64,000 bases of DNA from Acidilobaceae archaeon. GTDB taxonomy: Archaea > Thermoproteota > Thermoprotei_A > Sulfolobales > Acidilobaceae. The notes beneath the pieces are model-generated. The model had not been told where the DNA came from. It did no database searches and saw only the letters and a program-made list of their open reading frames with translations. Position numbers and translations under genes: made by a program. This document shows, in pieces, positions 1 through 8,810 of the stretch. The first letter of the stretch is position 1. Every line of letters starts with the position of its first letter. The stretch spans positions 268,890-332,889 of the forward strand of contig JALVZQ010000003.1 of assembly GCA_027037535.1 (NCBI GenBank). The letters run 5' to 3'.

Positions 1-377
1 TTAGAGGCTGGTCCCACCAGGAATGTGACTTTGTCTGTTTTAATCATGGAATTATAAGCTGTTGCGGCCGTTACTTTGTCGTCTTTTACATCTTTACAGA
101 CTAGTTCTACTCCATAGATTTTTCCGCCAGCGTCTATTCCATAGGTGTTTGCATCCTCTGCCCAGAGCTCGAGTCCCTTCATTATTTCTTGGCTTATCTC
201 GGCAAATGGGCCTGTAGACGAGTATGAACACCCAATTTTGATTGTTGCCTCTGGAGTCTGAGGTGATAGCCCGTATTTCTTCATTGTTAGTAGTGCTCCG
301 GCGTAGACGCCTGCTAGGATTACTATCACTATAATCGTAACCGTTATCTTGTTAGTTGTTTCCTTTTCTAGGACCAC
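1..377 (-). CDS. LivK-like ABC transporter substrate-binding protein (3' end outside window)
   Basis: The first 125 residues are visible; the C-terminal part lies beyond the window edge. A GTG start at 377 precedes a hydrophobic segment (about residues 11-30), followed by a short linker and the sequence IKIGCSYSSTGPFAEIS, the typical opening of type I periplasmic binding proteins of the branched-chain amino acid/amide family. In that family the protein captures a ligand outside the membrane and delivers it to a LivHMGF permease. No lipobox cysteine follows the hydrophobic segment, so it is probably anchored by an uncleaved N-terminal helix. The ligand cannot be told from this fragment. An upstream ATG is out of frame and soon hits a stop, so GTG is the best start. 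Confidence 0.85.
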   Translation of the reverse strand, partial: MVLEKETTNKITVTIIVIVILAGVYAGALLTMKKYGLSPQTPEATIKIGCSYSSTGPFAEISQEIMKGLELWAEDANTYGIDAGGKIYGVELVCKDVKDDKVTAATAYNSMIKTDKVTFLVGPAS

Positions 378-501
378 CTTACGCCCCCACTGGATACTAA
401 CATTCTAAGTCTTATAAAATAGATTATTGTTAGCTAAGAAAAATGTAATTGGTATATACGAGTATTATCTAGTACGTGAAGTATGTTTATCGCTTTATGG
501 A

Positions 502-1455
502 CTACTCAAAGCATTCTATTGATGCAGGCATATTTCTAGGAGTTACACTTATGACGTCTGCATCTACTCCTGCTATTCTAGATATAAGTTTAAGTGTTTT
601 GACGTCGCTAGCCTCTCGATCCAATGTGGTGAGAGTGTATAGTGTAGGTCCCCAGCTACTTTGTGCTAAGAAGATACCGTCTCGCCAGGCCTCATCGACT
701 ATCCTTGCTAGATCTGCTCTATAGGATCCTCCTTGAATCTTCGAGAAATAGGATCCGGTCGAGGACTGTATCTGTTTAAGACCTGTTACTGCTAGATCTA
801 TGTCTTCGCTTATAACGCCTTTCATGAGGTCTATGAGACCCTGGTATGCAATTCTCTGCACCCTCTCCGGTGCTCTCCAGGGATTCTCGTATGGTATGAT
901 TTGTTCTTCTTCTTCGCTAAAGCCTCTAGATAGCTTAGGGAGAACGAGGATTATTTTCCAGTTTGTTGGTAGGGCTGCATGCCATATTGGTTTGTGGCTT
1001 GGTGCGTTGTTTGTGGCTAGGATTCCTCCGTATAGGAAGGTTTGTATTCCTGCTGAGCTGGGGTATCCTCTCTTGAGCTTTAGTGCTAGTTGGTATGTTT
1101 TGTTTTTTGAGGGGGGTATTTTGTATTCGAGCGCGTATATTCCTGTTGCTATTGCTAGTAATGTTTGTGTTGTAGAACCTAGTCCATGGTGTCTCGGTAT
1201 TTTTTCATAGATAGTTATACAGTAGTTGTTTTGTGCGTTTAGTACTAGTTTTATTTGGTGTAGGATTTTTTCGATGTATGTGTCTGAAGGCTGTATTGTT
1301 GTTTTCTTACATTTCCGTATTGTTATTTTGTTTTTTGGATATGCCGCGTATATTCCGATGCTTGCCCATGCTAGTTTATTGGTTGTGGGGAGTGTGTGGA
1401 ATCCTCCGTGGAGTCTTGAGCCAGTTTCTATTCTGACATGATTGCATTGTGTCAT
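502..1455 (-). CDS. Beta-ribofuranosylaminobenzene 5'-phosphate synthase-like GHMP-family protein
   Basis: A 317-residue GHMP-superfamily protein. It has the N-terminal ETGSRLHGG motif (residues about 10-18), the glycine-rich phosphate-binding loop HHGLGSTTQ (about 93-101), and the C-terminal QSSWGPTLY motif typical of beta-RFAP synthases. In methanogens this enzyme (MptG) joins PRPP and 4-hydroxybenzoate (pABA in some reports) in tetrahydromethanopterin synthesis; non-methanogenic crenarchaea make related modified folates. The assignment rests on motifs; a related sugar kinase is less likely because of the QSSWGPT signature. It is monocistronic as far as seen. A dihydropteroate synthase-like gene at 16542-17627 may serve the same cofactor pathway. 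Confidence 0.72.
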   Translation of the reverse strand: MTQCNHVRIETGSRLHGGFHTLPTTNKLAWASIGIYAAYPKNKITIRKCKKTTIQPSDTYIEKILHQIKLVLNAQNNYCITIYEKIPRHHGLGSTTQTLLAIATGIYALEYKIPPSKNKTYQLALKLKRGYPSSAGIQTFLYGGILATNNAPSHKPIWHAALPTNWKIILVLPKLSRGFSEEEEQIIPYENPWRAPERVQRIAYQGLIDLMKGVISEDIDLAVTGLKQIQSSTGSYFSKIQGGSYRADLARIVDEAWRDGIFLAQSSWGPTLYTLTTLDREASDVKTLKLISRIAGVDADVISVTPRNMPASIECFE

Positions 1456-1625
1456 TCTCGTATACCTCGTCTACTTAGTTTACTAATGGTTTAAAGGATT
1501 CAAATGAAATAAGGGTTCCATATCATGTTGGTCGTACTCTAGTATGTATTCTAGATCCCCTGGTGCTACTCGGCTGACTTCTTTTAATAAACAGGGTTAT
1601 TAAGTCTTTCGATTGGTGAGACGGA

Positions 1626-1883
1626 ATGAGGCTCATCACAGTAAAGATGCCAGAAATATACGTTAACGGGATCGAAGAACTAGTAAAAGCCGGCCGCTAC
1701 TCCTCTAGAAGCGAGGTCATAAGGATAGCCGTAAGAGAACTCCTAAAAAGAGAACTATGGGGAGCCACAGTTCCCGTCGCTGAGAGACCAAAAATAGTCG
1801 GAATTGCACCAGTCGATCTAGGCATAGGAGAAGAAGAGATACCAGGAGCAGCATCAATAGAACTAGACTACGCCTACACTTAG
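1626..1883 (+). CDS. Ribbon-helix-helix (CopG/Arc-type) DNA-binding protein
   Basis: An 85-residue protein whose first 45 residues form a ribbon-helix-helix fold: beta strand RLITVKMPEIYVNGIEEL, then the helix-turn-helix segment with the signature SRSEVIRIAVRELLKREL. Such proteins bind operator DNA as dimers through the paired N-terminal strands. The C-terminal tail (residues 46-85) is of unknown role. A GGTGA motif lies exactly 6 nt before the ATG. No partner toxin gene is adjacent, so a stand-alone regulator is more likely than an antitoxin. Confidence 0.85.
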   Translation: MRLITVKMPEIYVNGIEELVKAGRYSSRSEVIRIAVRELLKRELWGATVPVAERPKIVGIAPVDLGIGEEEIPGAASIELDYAYT

Positions 1884-1958
1884 TGGATAACCGGATAATT
1901 GCTAAACCATATAATGGTTTTCAAGCGATCAATAGATTGTTAGACTAATACTTTACAT

Positions 1959-2441
1959 TTAGAACTCTATGTTTTCACCTAGGAATTTCCCACGGATCCT
2001 CTTAATAAGGAGCTCATACGTTTTATCTCCTTCTCTGAGCCGCCTGTAACTAAACGGGGGCATCCATCCAGGAATTATCCTACGTATCTCCTCCAGCGTC
2101 ACAGGCCTCCTATAAAGCCTAGGCTCAACCACCTCAATAGCCATAGCTCTCTTAGCTCCCCTAACATAGGGCCATGCATCATCCCGTATACCAGTGCCAG
2201 GCTGTCTGACTATACTCCATACCTTCTCCGGGGTCCCAACAATTATCCTGCCAGCTCTGAACTCGCCCACAATACTCTTTACTTTACCACTACTATACAC
2301 GATGATTATGGCTCCCTCCTCGATAAGCGGACCACCAGAGAGCTTCCTTAACTCGTATTTCTTGATACCTGCGAATATCATCCTCGAATACTGTGGCCTG
2401 ATACTCATCAAGTACATTGGTTCCCCGATTATCTGCTCCAT
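1959..2441 (-). CDS. ASCH/PUA-like domain protein
   Basis: A 160-residue protein that opens with YLMSIRPQYSRMIFAGIKKYELRK, the pattern of ASCH-type PUA-like domains (a conserved basic strand and G-x-K-x-x-E-x-R element that forms an RNA or nucleotide-binding cleft). The C-terminal half (about 95-160) is helical and basic. Function in the family is unproven; proposed roles are RNA binding or coactivator-like regulation. It is followed at its 5' side by a 148-nt spacer before the ATP synthase gene and is not obviously part of an operon. Confidence 0.6.
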   Translation of the reverse strand: MEQIIGEPMYLMSIRPQYSRMIFAGIKKYELRKLSGGPLIEEGAIIIVYSSGKVKSIVGEFRAGRIIVGTPEKVWSIVRQPGTGIRDDAWPYVRGAKRAMAIEVVEPRLYRRPVTLEEIRRIIPGWMPPFSYRRLREGDKTYELLIKRIRGKFLGENIEF

Positions 2442-2589
2442 TTTGTCTCCACCTTCTATTGCTTGTTGTCTACCTTGTCGTTGTCTTCGTTGTATAAGGA
2501 GTTCTATGTGGAGTTCATAAATTTCAGATAATTATTCAATGAGAATATTATGAGAAATACTAAAGTTAGAGAAGAGGGACTCAAGTACG

Positions 2590-3630
2590 TTAGATTGTAA
2601 CGATAAGGCCCTTGTACTCGTCATGACCTAGTCTCAGCGCTATACTCGTTAATATTGTTATAAGGTCGAATGCCTCGATCTTAGCCAGCATTAGGAACGC
2701 TGCGAGTAGAACTGGTGTAAACGGATACCCATTGAAGGCCGCCACACTATTCTTGTATGCAGTTCTAAGAGCCTGTCTCTTAGCTTCTTCTAGTGCTTGC
2801 TGATAGTCTTTTTTCGTGTCTAGCTCCACTTGTGGGAGCACGTCTCTTATTGACACAAGTAGTTCTTGTACACTTGGGTCTCTTTCATAGAGTCCTCTTA
2901 TCTGTCTCCATTTAAAGCCGCAGACGTCTAGTTCGCCATATGCCTTGTCTAGCTCTCTTACAGGTATATTGATTGCTTTAGCGTTCAGTATGCTTGCCAC
3001 AAGCTTGTATAATAGATATGGGCATAGTATCTTTTCTACTTCTCTCCTAGTCATGCCCGGAAGGCTCCTGAGAGCCTCCGAGTATAGGAGTACGGAGAGA
3101 GTGAGAGGATACCATAGAAAGACATCGCTATTCTTGACCTCTGTAGCTATCCTATAAGCTTCTCTCGCGTATGGCTTGAACCAGGTCTTCTCGAAGAGCT
3201 CCACTAGTCTCTGAAGCGAGACAAGTGATTCAGGCTCTCTCCTTACCCTATAAGCGAGGGATCCCTCCACATTCATAGTCGGCAACATTGGTAACTCGCT
3301 TCTACCCTCGAAGACAGCCTTCATGATAACAAGAGCGTCCTTGGCCTCCTCCTCCCTATAGAATGCCTGGACTAAGGCTAGTGCCTCCTTAGGAGCATAG
3401 TATTCGATCTTCCTAGCCCTCTCAAGATATACTGTTAGGGCCCCGGATTGTATCTGGTCAGGGGTCTTAGCCTTTATCGCCTCAATGTAAGGTGTATCCC
3501 TTAGAGCAGAGAATGCATCGTCGAGATTCGAGGTCGAGATAAGCTCCCTGAATACCTCGGGCTTAATGAGGCCAGCATACATTGATCTTAGACGAGGAGT
3601 GACACTAGCATACTTCTGGGGCGAGAACAA
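2590..3630 (-). CDS. atpC: A-type ATP synthase subunit C
   Basis: A 346-residue protein matching the C (d-like) subunit of archaeal A/V-type ATP synthase, the central-stalk socket that couples the membrane rotor to the DF shaft. Evidence is the N-terminal KYASVTPRLRSMYAGLI, the all-helical body, the repeated three-fold pattern, and the C-terminal PFTPVLLAAFLMLAKIEAFD segment typical of the family. It is preceded by the subunit H-like gene with a 6-nt gap, so the two are probably co-transcribed. The A, B, D, E, I and K genes are not in the window, so this is a split or partial locus rather than the full operon seen in many euryarchaea. Confidence 0.85.
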   Translation of the reverse strand: MFSPQKYASVTPRLRSMYAGLIKPEVFRELISTSNLDDAFSALRDTPYIEAIKAKTPDQIQSGALTVYLERARKIEYYAPKEALALVQAFYREEEAKDALVIMKAVFEGRSELPMLPTMNVEGSLAYRVRREPESLVSLQRLVELFEKTWFKPYAREAYRIATEVKNSDVFLWYPLTLSVLLYSEALRSLPGMTRREVEKILCPYLLYKLVASILNAKAINIPVRELDKAYGELDVCGFKWRQIRGLYERDPSVQELLVSIRDVLPQVELDTKKDYQQALEEAKRQALRTAYKNSVAAFNGYPFTPVLLAAFLMLAKIEAFDLITILTSIALRLGHDEYKGLIVTI

Positions 3631-3636
3631 GGCAGG

Positions 3637-3975
3637 CTACACCTCTGACAGGAGCTTCTTCAGCTCCTCGACAATCGCTTTGACAGCGGCGTCCTTGTTA
3701 GTTTCTGCTTTATACTTGATCTCTCTTAGCTTCTCCTCCTTCATACTGGCATAGCTTTTCTTCAGCTCCTCCGACTTCTCCTCGACATATTTCCTTATCT
3801 CTTCCTCAAGCTGTTTTACTAGTATATCCACATCGTTCTCTAGCTCCCTCGCCAGCTGATCAGCATACTTTACGATCTCGCCCGCATACTCCTGCGCCTG
3901 TAACGATAACTGGTCCATTTTCTGATCGAACTGTAATACTGCATTGGTGAGTTTTTCAACTGGTGTTCCTGGCAT
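3637..3975 (-). CDS. atpH: A-type ATP synthase peripheral-stalk subunit H-like coiled coil
   Basis: A 112-residue, highly charged protein predicted to be almost entirely helical, with an extended coiled coil from about residue 40 (ELENDVDILVKQLEEEIRK onward) to the C-terminus, ending in EELKKLLSEV. Size, charge pattern and position 6 nt upstream of subunit C fit the H (G-like) subunit, which pairs with subunit E in the peripheral stalk. Coiled-coil sequences have low specificity, so the assignment depends on context. An E-subunit identity is less likely because E proteins are about 190 residues. Confidence 0.65.
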   Translation of the reverse strand: MPGTPVEKLTNAVLQFDQKMDQLSLQAQEYAGEIVKYADQLARELENDVDILVKQLEEEIRKYVEEKSEELKKSYASMKEEKLREIKYKAETNKDAAVKAIVEELKKLLSEV

Positions 3976-4167
3976 CTGGTATACACCTACTTAATCGTGG
4001 ATCGCTTATCGGAATAAAACATTTAGGTCGATTCCAAGACATATGCGGTTGACCCCTAGCATCGGCAGCACTCTAGTGTTGTAGTTTATGTTAATTTGTT
4101 AGCACTACAGTTTACACGAAGGATTATATATATCCCGGTACCTTTATAATATGATGGGTCAATCTCT

Positions 4168-5982
4168 ATGAAAACCAAATATACATACGTAATTCTAGTC
4201 CTAATTATCCTAGTATTTTCCATGGCATCTTATGCTTTCCTAAATAAGTCCAATACAACCCAGGGTGTACTAAAGATTGAGATCGGGGAGTCAGCTTTAA
4301 AAGAGCTAGGCATAAATGATTCCTACACAATTTCATTGGCGACACTCTCTATACCTGGAATAGGAGTATTCGAACCGACAGACGTAGAGAAAGAAGATGA
4401 CAAGGTCACCCTAATCTTCGACTACTCTACTTACATGAATCAAACCATACAATACTATTCATCATATAACAATAGCATCCCAACAGTACTCATTCTGCTA
4501 AAAGACTATAACACATATTCGTCCTACTATATTATAATATCGAGCTATTCAATCAACTTGATCGATTATATTAAAGAAAAGAAATCAATATCAGGAAACG
4601 ACTTATCAAAGATTATGCAAATAACAAAGAAAAACCCGCTCTCACTCCTCTACATGTCAAAAATCAAGATAGATAAAGACGAGATAGTATTCCTGAAGAC
4701 CTTCAAGTTTGCAGGAACAAGTGAAATACCACGACCCGGGATACCACTACTACAAGAGAAAGAAATCATACAGGTTGAAGATCCCGACGATATCTCCATG
4801 CTAGTAGAGTATCCTAAACGTGGAACACACATATTCCAATACGTGGACTCCAGCCTCTACGAAGAATACACATCAAACATACCTATCTGGTGGAGAAATA
4901 ATTACATTGAAGCAAATGACGGAGACAACGTTAGCCAGGAATACCAAAGATTCGTAAAAGACCTGTTGGCATGCAAATACTATGCGGAAAAATCATACTA
5001 TAATGACCTAAATATACTCATAGAAACACTTAGCGACTTAGTCCTCGATGGAGACTTCTATCTGTCAAACCAGTTAGTAAACATGGTATCACTAGACAAA
5101 TACATTGGACAGGATACATGGATGAGTCCAGCGACAAACAAAGTAATTACTAGAGACTTACCCATATTCGTTTTCAATATCGAGAATCCGGGAGACAGAT
5201 ATGATGTGCACGATCTACATTTAAGATTTGTATTTAGCTATACCACTTTTACTGGATCAGCCAGTGGCCTCGCATATAGCGGGCTACCAGTCACGACAAT
5301 ACATAGTCTAAGTACCGAGCCTAAGTTTATCTTTGAAGAATTCTCCTTAGGAAACGAAGACATCGGTTCAGCCGTGCTCCAAGCAGGTAATACCTTGGTA
5401 ACTTACGGTGAAGACGTCATCATGGTTGAATGGATTATTGATTCGTCTAGTTCCGATAAATACTATGTTATAACGCCCGTGGTGACGATCCTTCCCCTTC
5501 TCTCTATCACGTACGACTCCCAAAGCCTTCAAGTAGCATACGTGGACTGGAACGAAGCATGGGATCACGACTATATGGTCGTAAATGAAACGAGTATAAT
5601 AGCACAGACTGAATTGAACGAAGGTCCATTGATTCTATGGAAGATGAATTTCAAAGTAATACCCGAAGAGAACATGTCTAATAATCTTCTAAGCATTCAA
5701 GCACCTCCATACAAATGGATAAGGGAGGACTCAGGAATAATTGGAGAGGATCCAGTATCTGAGAAGCTTTGGGAGAACCTGATGGCTCTAGGAGGCGTTT
5801 ATTACGTCTGTAAGGGTATGTTGATTGATGCTTTTCACGCTCGTATTGAGCTGATACAATATGATTACTTCAGAAACGGCGAGTCAGAAATAACGATAAC
5901 AGGGTATGGCCCCATGTATATGTTCCTTACAGGTAATGATCTCCCATACTACAACGAAATAGTTATAGAAGTGAAACCGTGA
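4168..5982 (+). CDS. Large exported or membrane-anchored protein of unknown function
   Basis: A 604-residue protein with one N-terminal hydrophobic segment (about residues 8-26, YVILVLIILVFSMASYAFL) and a large hydrophilic, aromatic and acidic ectodomain with many N-x-S/T sites, as expected for an S-layer-associated or surface glycoprotein. I recognise no domain. No C-terminal anchor is visible, so the N-terminal segment is either a signal peptide or an anchor. A TATA-like CTTTATAA lies about 22-25 nt before the ATG, suggesting a leaderless or near-leaderless transcript. It stands alone between convergent and divergent housekeeping genes. Confidence 0.75.
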   Translation: MKTKYTYVILVLIILVFSMASYAFLNKSNTTQGVLKIEIGESALKELGINDSYTISLATLSIPGIGVFEPTDVEKEDDKVTLIFDYSTYMNQTIQYYSSYNNSIPTVLILLKDYNTYSSYYIIISSYSINLIDYIKEKKSISGNDLSKIMQITKKNPLSLLYMSKIKIDKDEIVFLKTFKFAGTSEIPRPGIPLLQEKEIIQVEDPDDISMLVEYPKRGTHIFQYVDSSLYEEYTSNIPIWWRNNYIEANDGDNVSQEYQRFVKDLLACKYYAEKSYYNDLNILIETLSDLVLDGDFYLSNQLVNMVSLDKYIGQDTWMSPATNKVITRDLPIFVFNIENPGDRYDVHDLHLRFVFSYTTFTGSASGLAYSGLPVTTIHSLSTEPKFIFEEFSLGNEDIGSAVLQAGNTLVTYGEDVIMVEWIIDSSSSDKYYVITPVVTILPLLSITYDSQSLQVAYVDWNEAWDHDYMVVNETSIIAQTELNEGPLILWKMNFKVIPEENMSNNLLSIQAPPYKWIREDSGIIGEDPVSEKLWENLMALGGVYYVCKGMLIDAFHARIELIQYDYFRNGESEITITGYGPMYMFLTGNDLPYYNEIVIEVKP

Positions 5983-6008
5983 AAGACTTCAATGATGCTG
6001 AGTTATTC

Positions 6009-8555
6009 TTATTCTTTTTCTAGTTCACTCGATAGATCCTGTAGGCTTACTCCTACGGGGTGGTCTTCTTTTATTCCATAGTAGTGTTCTGTTAGTTTTC
6101 TTACGAGTTGTTTTAGGCCGCTCATTATCTTGTATTCTTTGACTCCGAGTTCTGATGCTACCTCGTTCCATGGCTTTCCTTGGAGGACTTTTGCTACTAG
6201 GACGTGTCTCTCGAATTCGTCGAGCCCGGGTCTCTTGTGCGGGGGGTGTATCCAGTAGGTTCTGGCGAGCTCGTATATTAGGTCGTTTGCGCTCTCATAG
6301 GTCATTGGCCCGTAGTTGTATACCCATGCTCTGTCCCTGAGTATAGGAGTTATTCTCGGCTCATAGTTTTCGTCTATCCCTGGCGGATCCTGGTCTAGCA
6401 TTTGGATCGCTATCTCTGTTTCTAGATCCCTGTATGTGTCGTAGAGGCTGTGGAGGAGCTTCCACTTGTATTCGCGGGCGCTTATTTCTACTGCTTTCTG
6501 GGCTGTCTCTGATATGGGGTTTACTACGAGTATCGTGTATTCTCCGCTGACGGGGTTTCGGTCTGGGCTGATGTGGAGGACTCTGAACCCGTTCCTTATC
6601 CAGAATCTTAGTAGCTTGTCGTTTACTCCGAAACCGCTCCCTAGCCAGTCTAGGCTTTTTTCTTCGACTTCTTTGTAGAGGTGTCCAAGTAGTATGCTTC
6701 CTAGTCCTCTGTCCTGGGCTTCTGGATGGGTGGCTATTCTGACGACTCTCCAGCCCTTCATTTTTCCATATTCGATTATCCTCTGGTGCTTGAGTAGCCT
6801 GTCTGGTATGATGTTGCCAGCTATTTTTTCGCCTCGGAGAAGGCGGTCAATCATCTCATCGTCTAGTCCTCCCTCCTCCGCGACTTGTGCGGCTGAGACA
6901 ATCTTCTTTGTCTTGATGGTCCGGAGGGCCCGTATCTTGTGGTGTGGGGCGTCGGCGAGCATTGCTAGGTCGTCTGGCTCGTTACGATAATGTGCGAGAA
7001 CATAAATTCCGAAGAGCTGTCTAAGGGTTTCTTCTCCTTCTTCGCTAAAGAGCCATGCTGGGTCTAGAACAAGGTATTCGACCATACCTTTTCTTATCTG
7101 GTCATAGTCTTCATCGTCTAGTTCAGCGGGCTCCGCGTCTAGGAGGAGTACGTCGAAGAGCCATTTCTCTATAGGGTCGTTCTTCGAATACCTAATGGGT
7201 TCATCCATTGTTAGCCTTATCAGCTTAGTATTCGGGTCTTTCCTCAGGGCTTCTAGAAACCTTACGTTGAATCCTCTCCCGGCGCCCTCGTATCCGTGGA
7301 TTGTTGCGGCAAAAACTAGTCTCTTGTGGGCCTTCCAGATCTTGTGGAGTAGGGGGACGTGGATTCCGCTGGCCTCGTCCACCGCTACAATATCTGCGCT
7401 TAGATTTGGAATATTGATGGGCTCCCAGTATTCGAGGCTGAACTTCTTTCCTTGAATCTCTAGGATTCTCCCTCCACGCTTTATTGGCTTAGGGTTCAAT
7501 CCTGCGGCTTCCGCGGCTTTGAGGGCTAGTTGCATGAGGCTCTGGACGTTTGATAAGCTGGGAGCTGTTACGAGTATTCTTACCCTGTGTTTTACTTCTC
7601 CAAGTACTTTGGCTAGTCCTATTAGGCCTATACCTACCGCACAGCTCTTCCCTCTTCCTCGATCTGCTGTTACCACTATTGCTTTCTTCTGGCCTCGTTT
7701 GGGTTTCTCGTATAGCCATTCGAGGTTCTTTATTACCTTGACCTGGTCGTTGGTTAGGGCGAGCCTGTATATCTGGTCGGGGAAGAGTTTCTTCTCTGGG
7801 AACACTATTTTTTTATCCTTCTTGCTTGGAACGGTCTTGAGTGGTTTACCGCTTAGGAGCTCGTCGTTGTCTGCATCGTATACGAAGATGTTTGTCTCGT
7901 GTTGGAGGAGTTTTCTCTTGAACCAGGTGATGAATATGTGTCTTGGCTCCTCGTAGCCTGGTACGAGGAGATTCTGTTTGAATAGGGTGAGCTTGGTGTC
8001 CCATTCGTTCCATGACGGTGCCTGTATTATGATTAGGCCTCCTCCTTCCACTACGCCTACTAGTCTTCCCACGTCGTTTGGTTTGAGATCGTTCGTTAGG
8101 TCTAGTACGAGTGCCTGGAAGGTGGTTCCTAGGTATTTCTCGCTCTCCTCATAGCGGGCGGTAGTCTGTGAGAGAAGGCTAGCTTTTTCCTTGATGGCTC
8201 GCTTTGTTATCTCTTTACGTATCCTTGCATCGTCGAACTCGTCGTGGAACACGTAGAGTGCTTGGAGAGGCCTCCTCTCCGCAATCTTGCGGTATCTCTT
8301 CTCGTAGTAGAGGAGTGCCCTGGCTGTTATGGCTCCTATCTTATATGGATCATTTCCGGAGACGGCTAGTAGGACCCGGTATCCTGCAGGAATACTCGTC
8401 TTGAGGGCTCTTCCAACCTTCTTGAGCATTCTTAGAGCAGGATTACCAGCTGTCTTCTCTAGTTTCCTAACTACTTCTAATGCTTCCTTCTCTATCTCCT
8501 CTCGCGGCTTCACGGTTACCACACCCGCTCGGTCCAGAGGCTCCTGCCTCACCAC
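6009..8555 (-). CDS. tmcA: tRNA(Met) cytidine acetyltransferase TmcA
   Basis: An 848-residue TmcA/Kre33/NAT10-family enzyme that uses acetyl-CoA and ATP to make N4-acetylcytidine in RNA. In thermophilic archaea the family acetylates many tRNA and rRNA sites. Domain order fits: N-terminal DUF1726-like domain, RecD-like helicase core with Walker A TADRGRGKSCAVG (about residue 300) and Walker B-like VAVDEASG (about 390), GNAT acetyltransferase with RIATHPEAQDRGLGSILLG (about 600), and a C-terminal tRNA-binding region. It is longer than the 671-residue E. coli protein, as usual for archaea. The GTG start gives a long basic lead; a later start is possible. A perfect hairpin lies 35-58 nt upstream. 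Confidence 0.95.
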   Translation of the reverse strand: MVRQEPLDRAGVVTVKPREEIEKEALEVVRKLEKTAGNPALRMLKKVGRALKTSIPAGYRVLLAVSGNDPYKIGAITARALLYYEKRYRKIAERRPLQALYVFHDEFDDARIRKEITKRAIKEKASLLSQTTARYEESEKYLGTTFQALVLDLTNDLKPNDVGRLVGVVEGGGLIIIQAPSWNEWDTKLTLFKQNLLVPGYEEPRHIFITWFKRKLLQHETNIFVYDADNDELLSGKPLKTVPSKKDKKIVFPEKKLFPDQIYRLALTNDQVKVIKNLEWLYEKPKRGQKKAIVVTADRGRGKSCAVGIGLIGLAKVLGEVKHRVRILVTAPSLSNVQSLMQLALKAAEAAGLNPKPIKRGGRILEIQGKKFSLEYWEPINIPNLSADIVAVDEASGIHVPLLHKIWKAHKRLVFAATIHGYEGAGRGFNVRFLEALRKDPNTKLIRLTMDEPIRYSKNDPIEKWLFDVLLLDAEPAELDDEDYDQIRKGMVEYLVLDPAWLFSEEGEETLRQLFGIYVLAHYRNEPDDLAMLADAPHHKIRALRTIKTKKIVSAAQVAEEGGLDDEMIDRLLRGEKIAGNIIPDRLLKHQRIIEYGKMKGWRVVRIATHPEAQDRGLGSILLGHLYKEVEEKSLDWLGSGFGVNDKLLRFWIRNGFRVLHISPDRNPVSGEYTILVVNPISETAQKAVEISAREYKWKLLHSLYDTYRDLETEIAIQMLDQDPPGIDENYEPRITPILRDRAWVYNYGPMTYESANDLIYELARTYWIHPPHKRPGLDEFERHVLVAKVLQGKPWNEVASELGVKEYKIMSGLKQLVRKLTEHYYGIKEDHPVGVSLQDLSSELEKE

Positions 8556-8589
8556 GGGCGCCTAGCATGATCCATGGGGGAGAGCTTCT

Positions 8590-8613
8590 ATCTCCCATAT
8601 CTTTATGGGAGAT
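8590..8613 (-). promoter_or_regulatory. Perfect 10-bp hairpin upstream of tmcA
   Basis: The sequence ATCTCCCATA, four loop bases, then TATGGGAGAT forms an uninterrupted 10-bp stem. It sits 35 nt before the tmcA start and downstream of an AT-rich TATA-like stretch near 8645-8665 on the minus strand, so it would fall near the 5' end of the tmcA mRNA. It could be an operator for a dimeric regulator or a 5'-UTR structure. The neighbouring segment on the same side is also GC-rich with a short GGCC-GGCC repeat. Confidence 0.45.
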
Positions 8614-8810
8614 GTTACGTGGAGGCGAGGCCTCTGGTAGGCCTTATAGTTTTATGATTATTCTCCCGGACCTATAATTCAGTTTCTTGGAGGGAATGGA
8701 TCCTCCTAGTTTATCCTATCTATTCATTATCTGCCAGGATATAGTTTTTTGGATCTCAGTTATATTTTGAAACCCATAACGCTATGTTATAGAATTGGTG
8801 TAGATATGAA

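Noticed and set aside
4050-4115. TGTAGT/ACTACA inverted repeat ahead of the 604-residue gene
   Set aside because: Only 6 bp with an 18-nt loop in AT-rich DNA; expected by chance.
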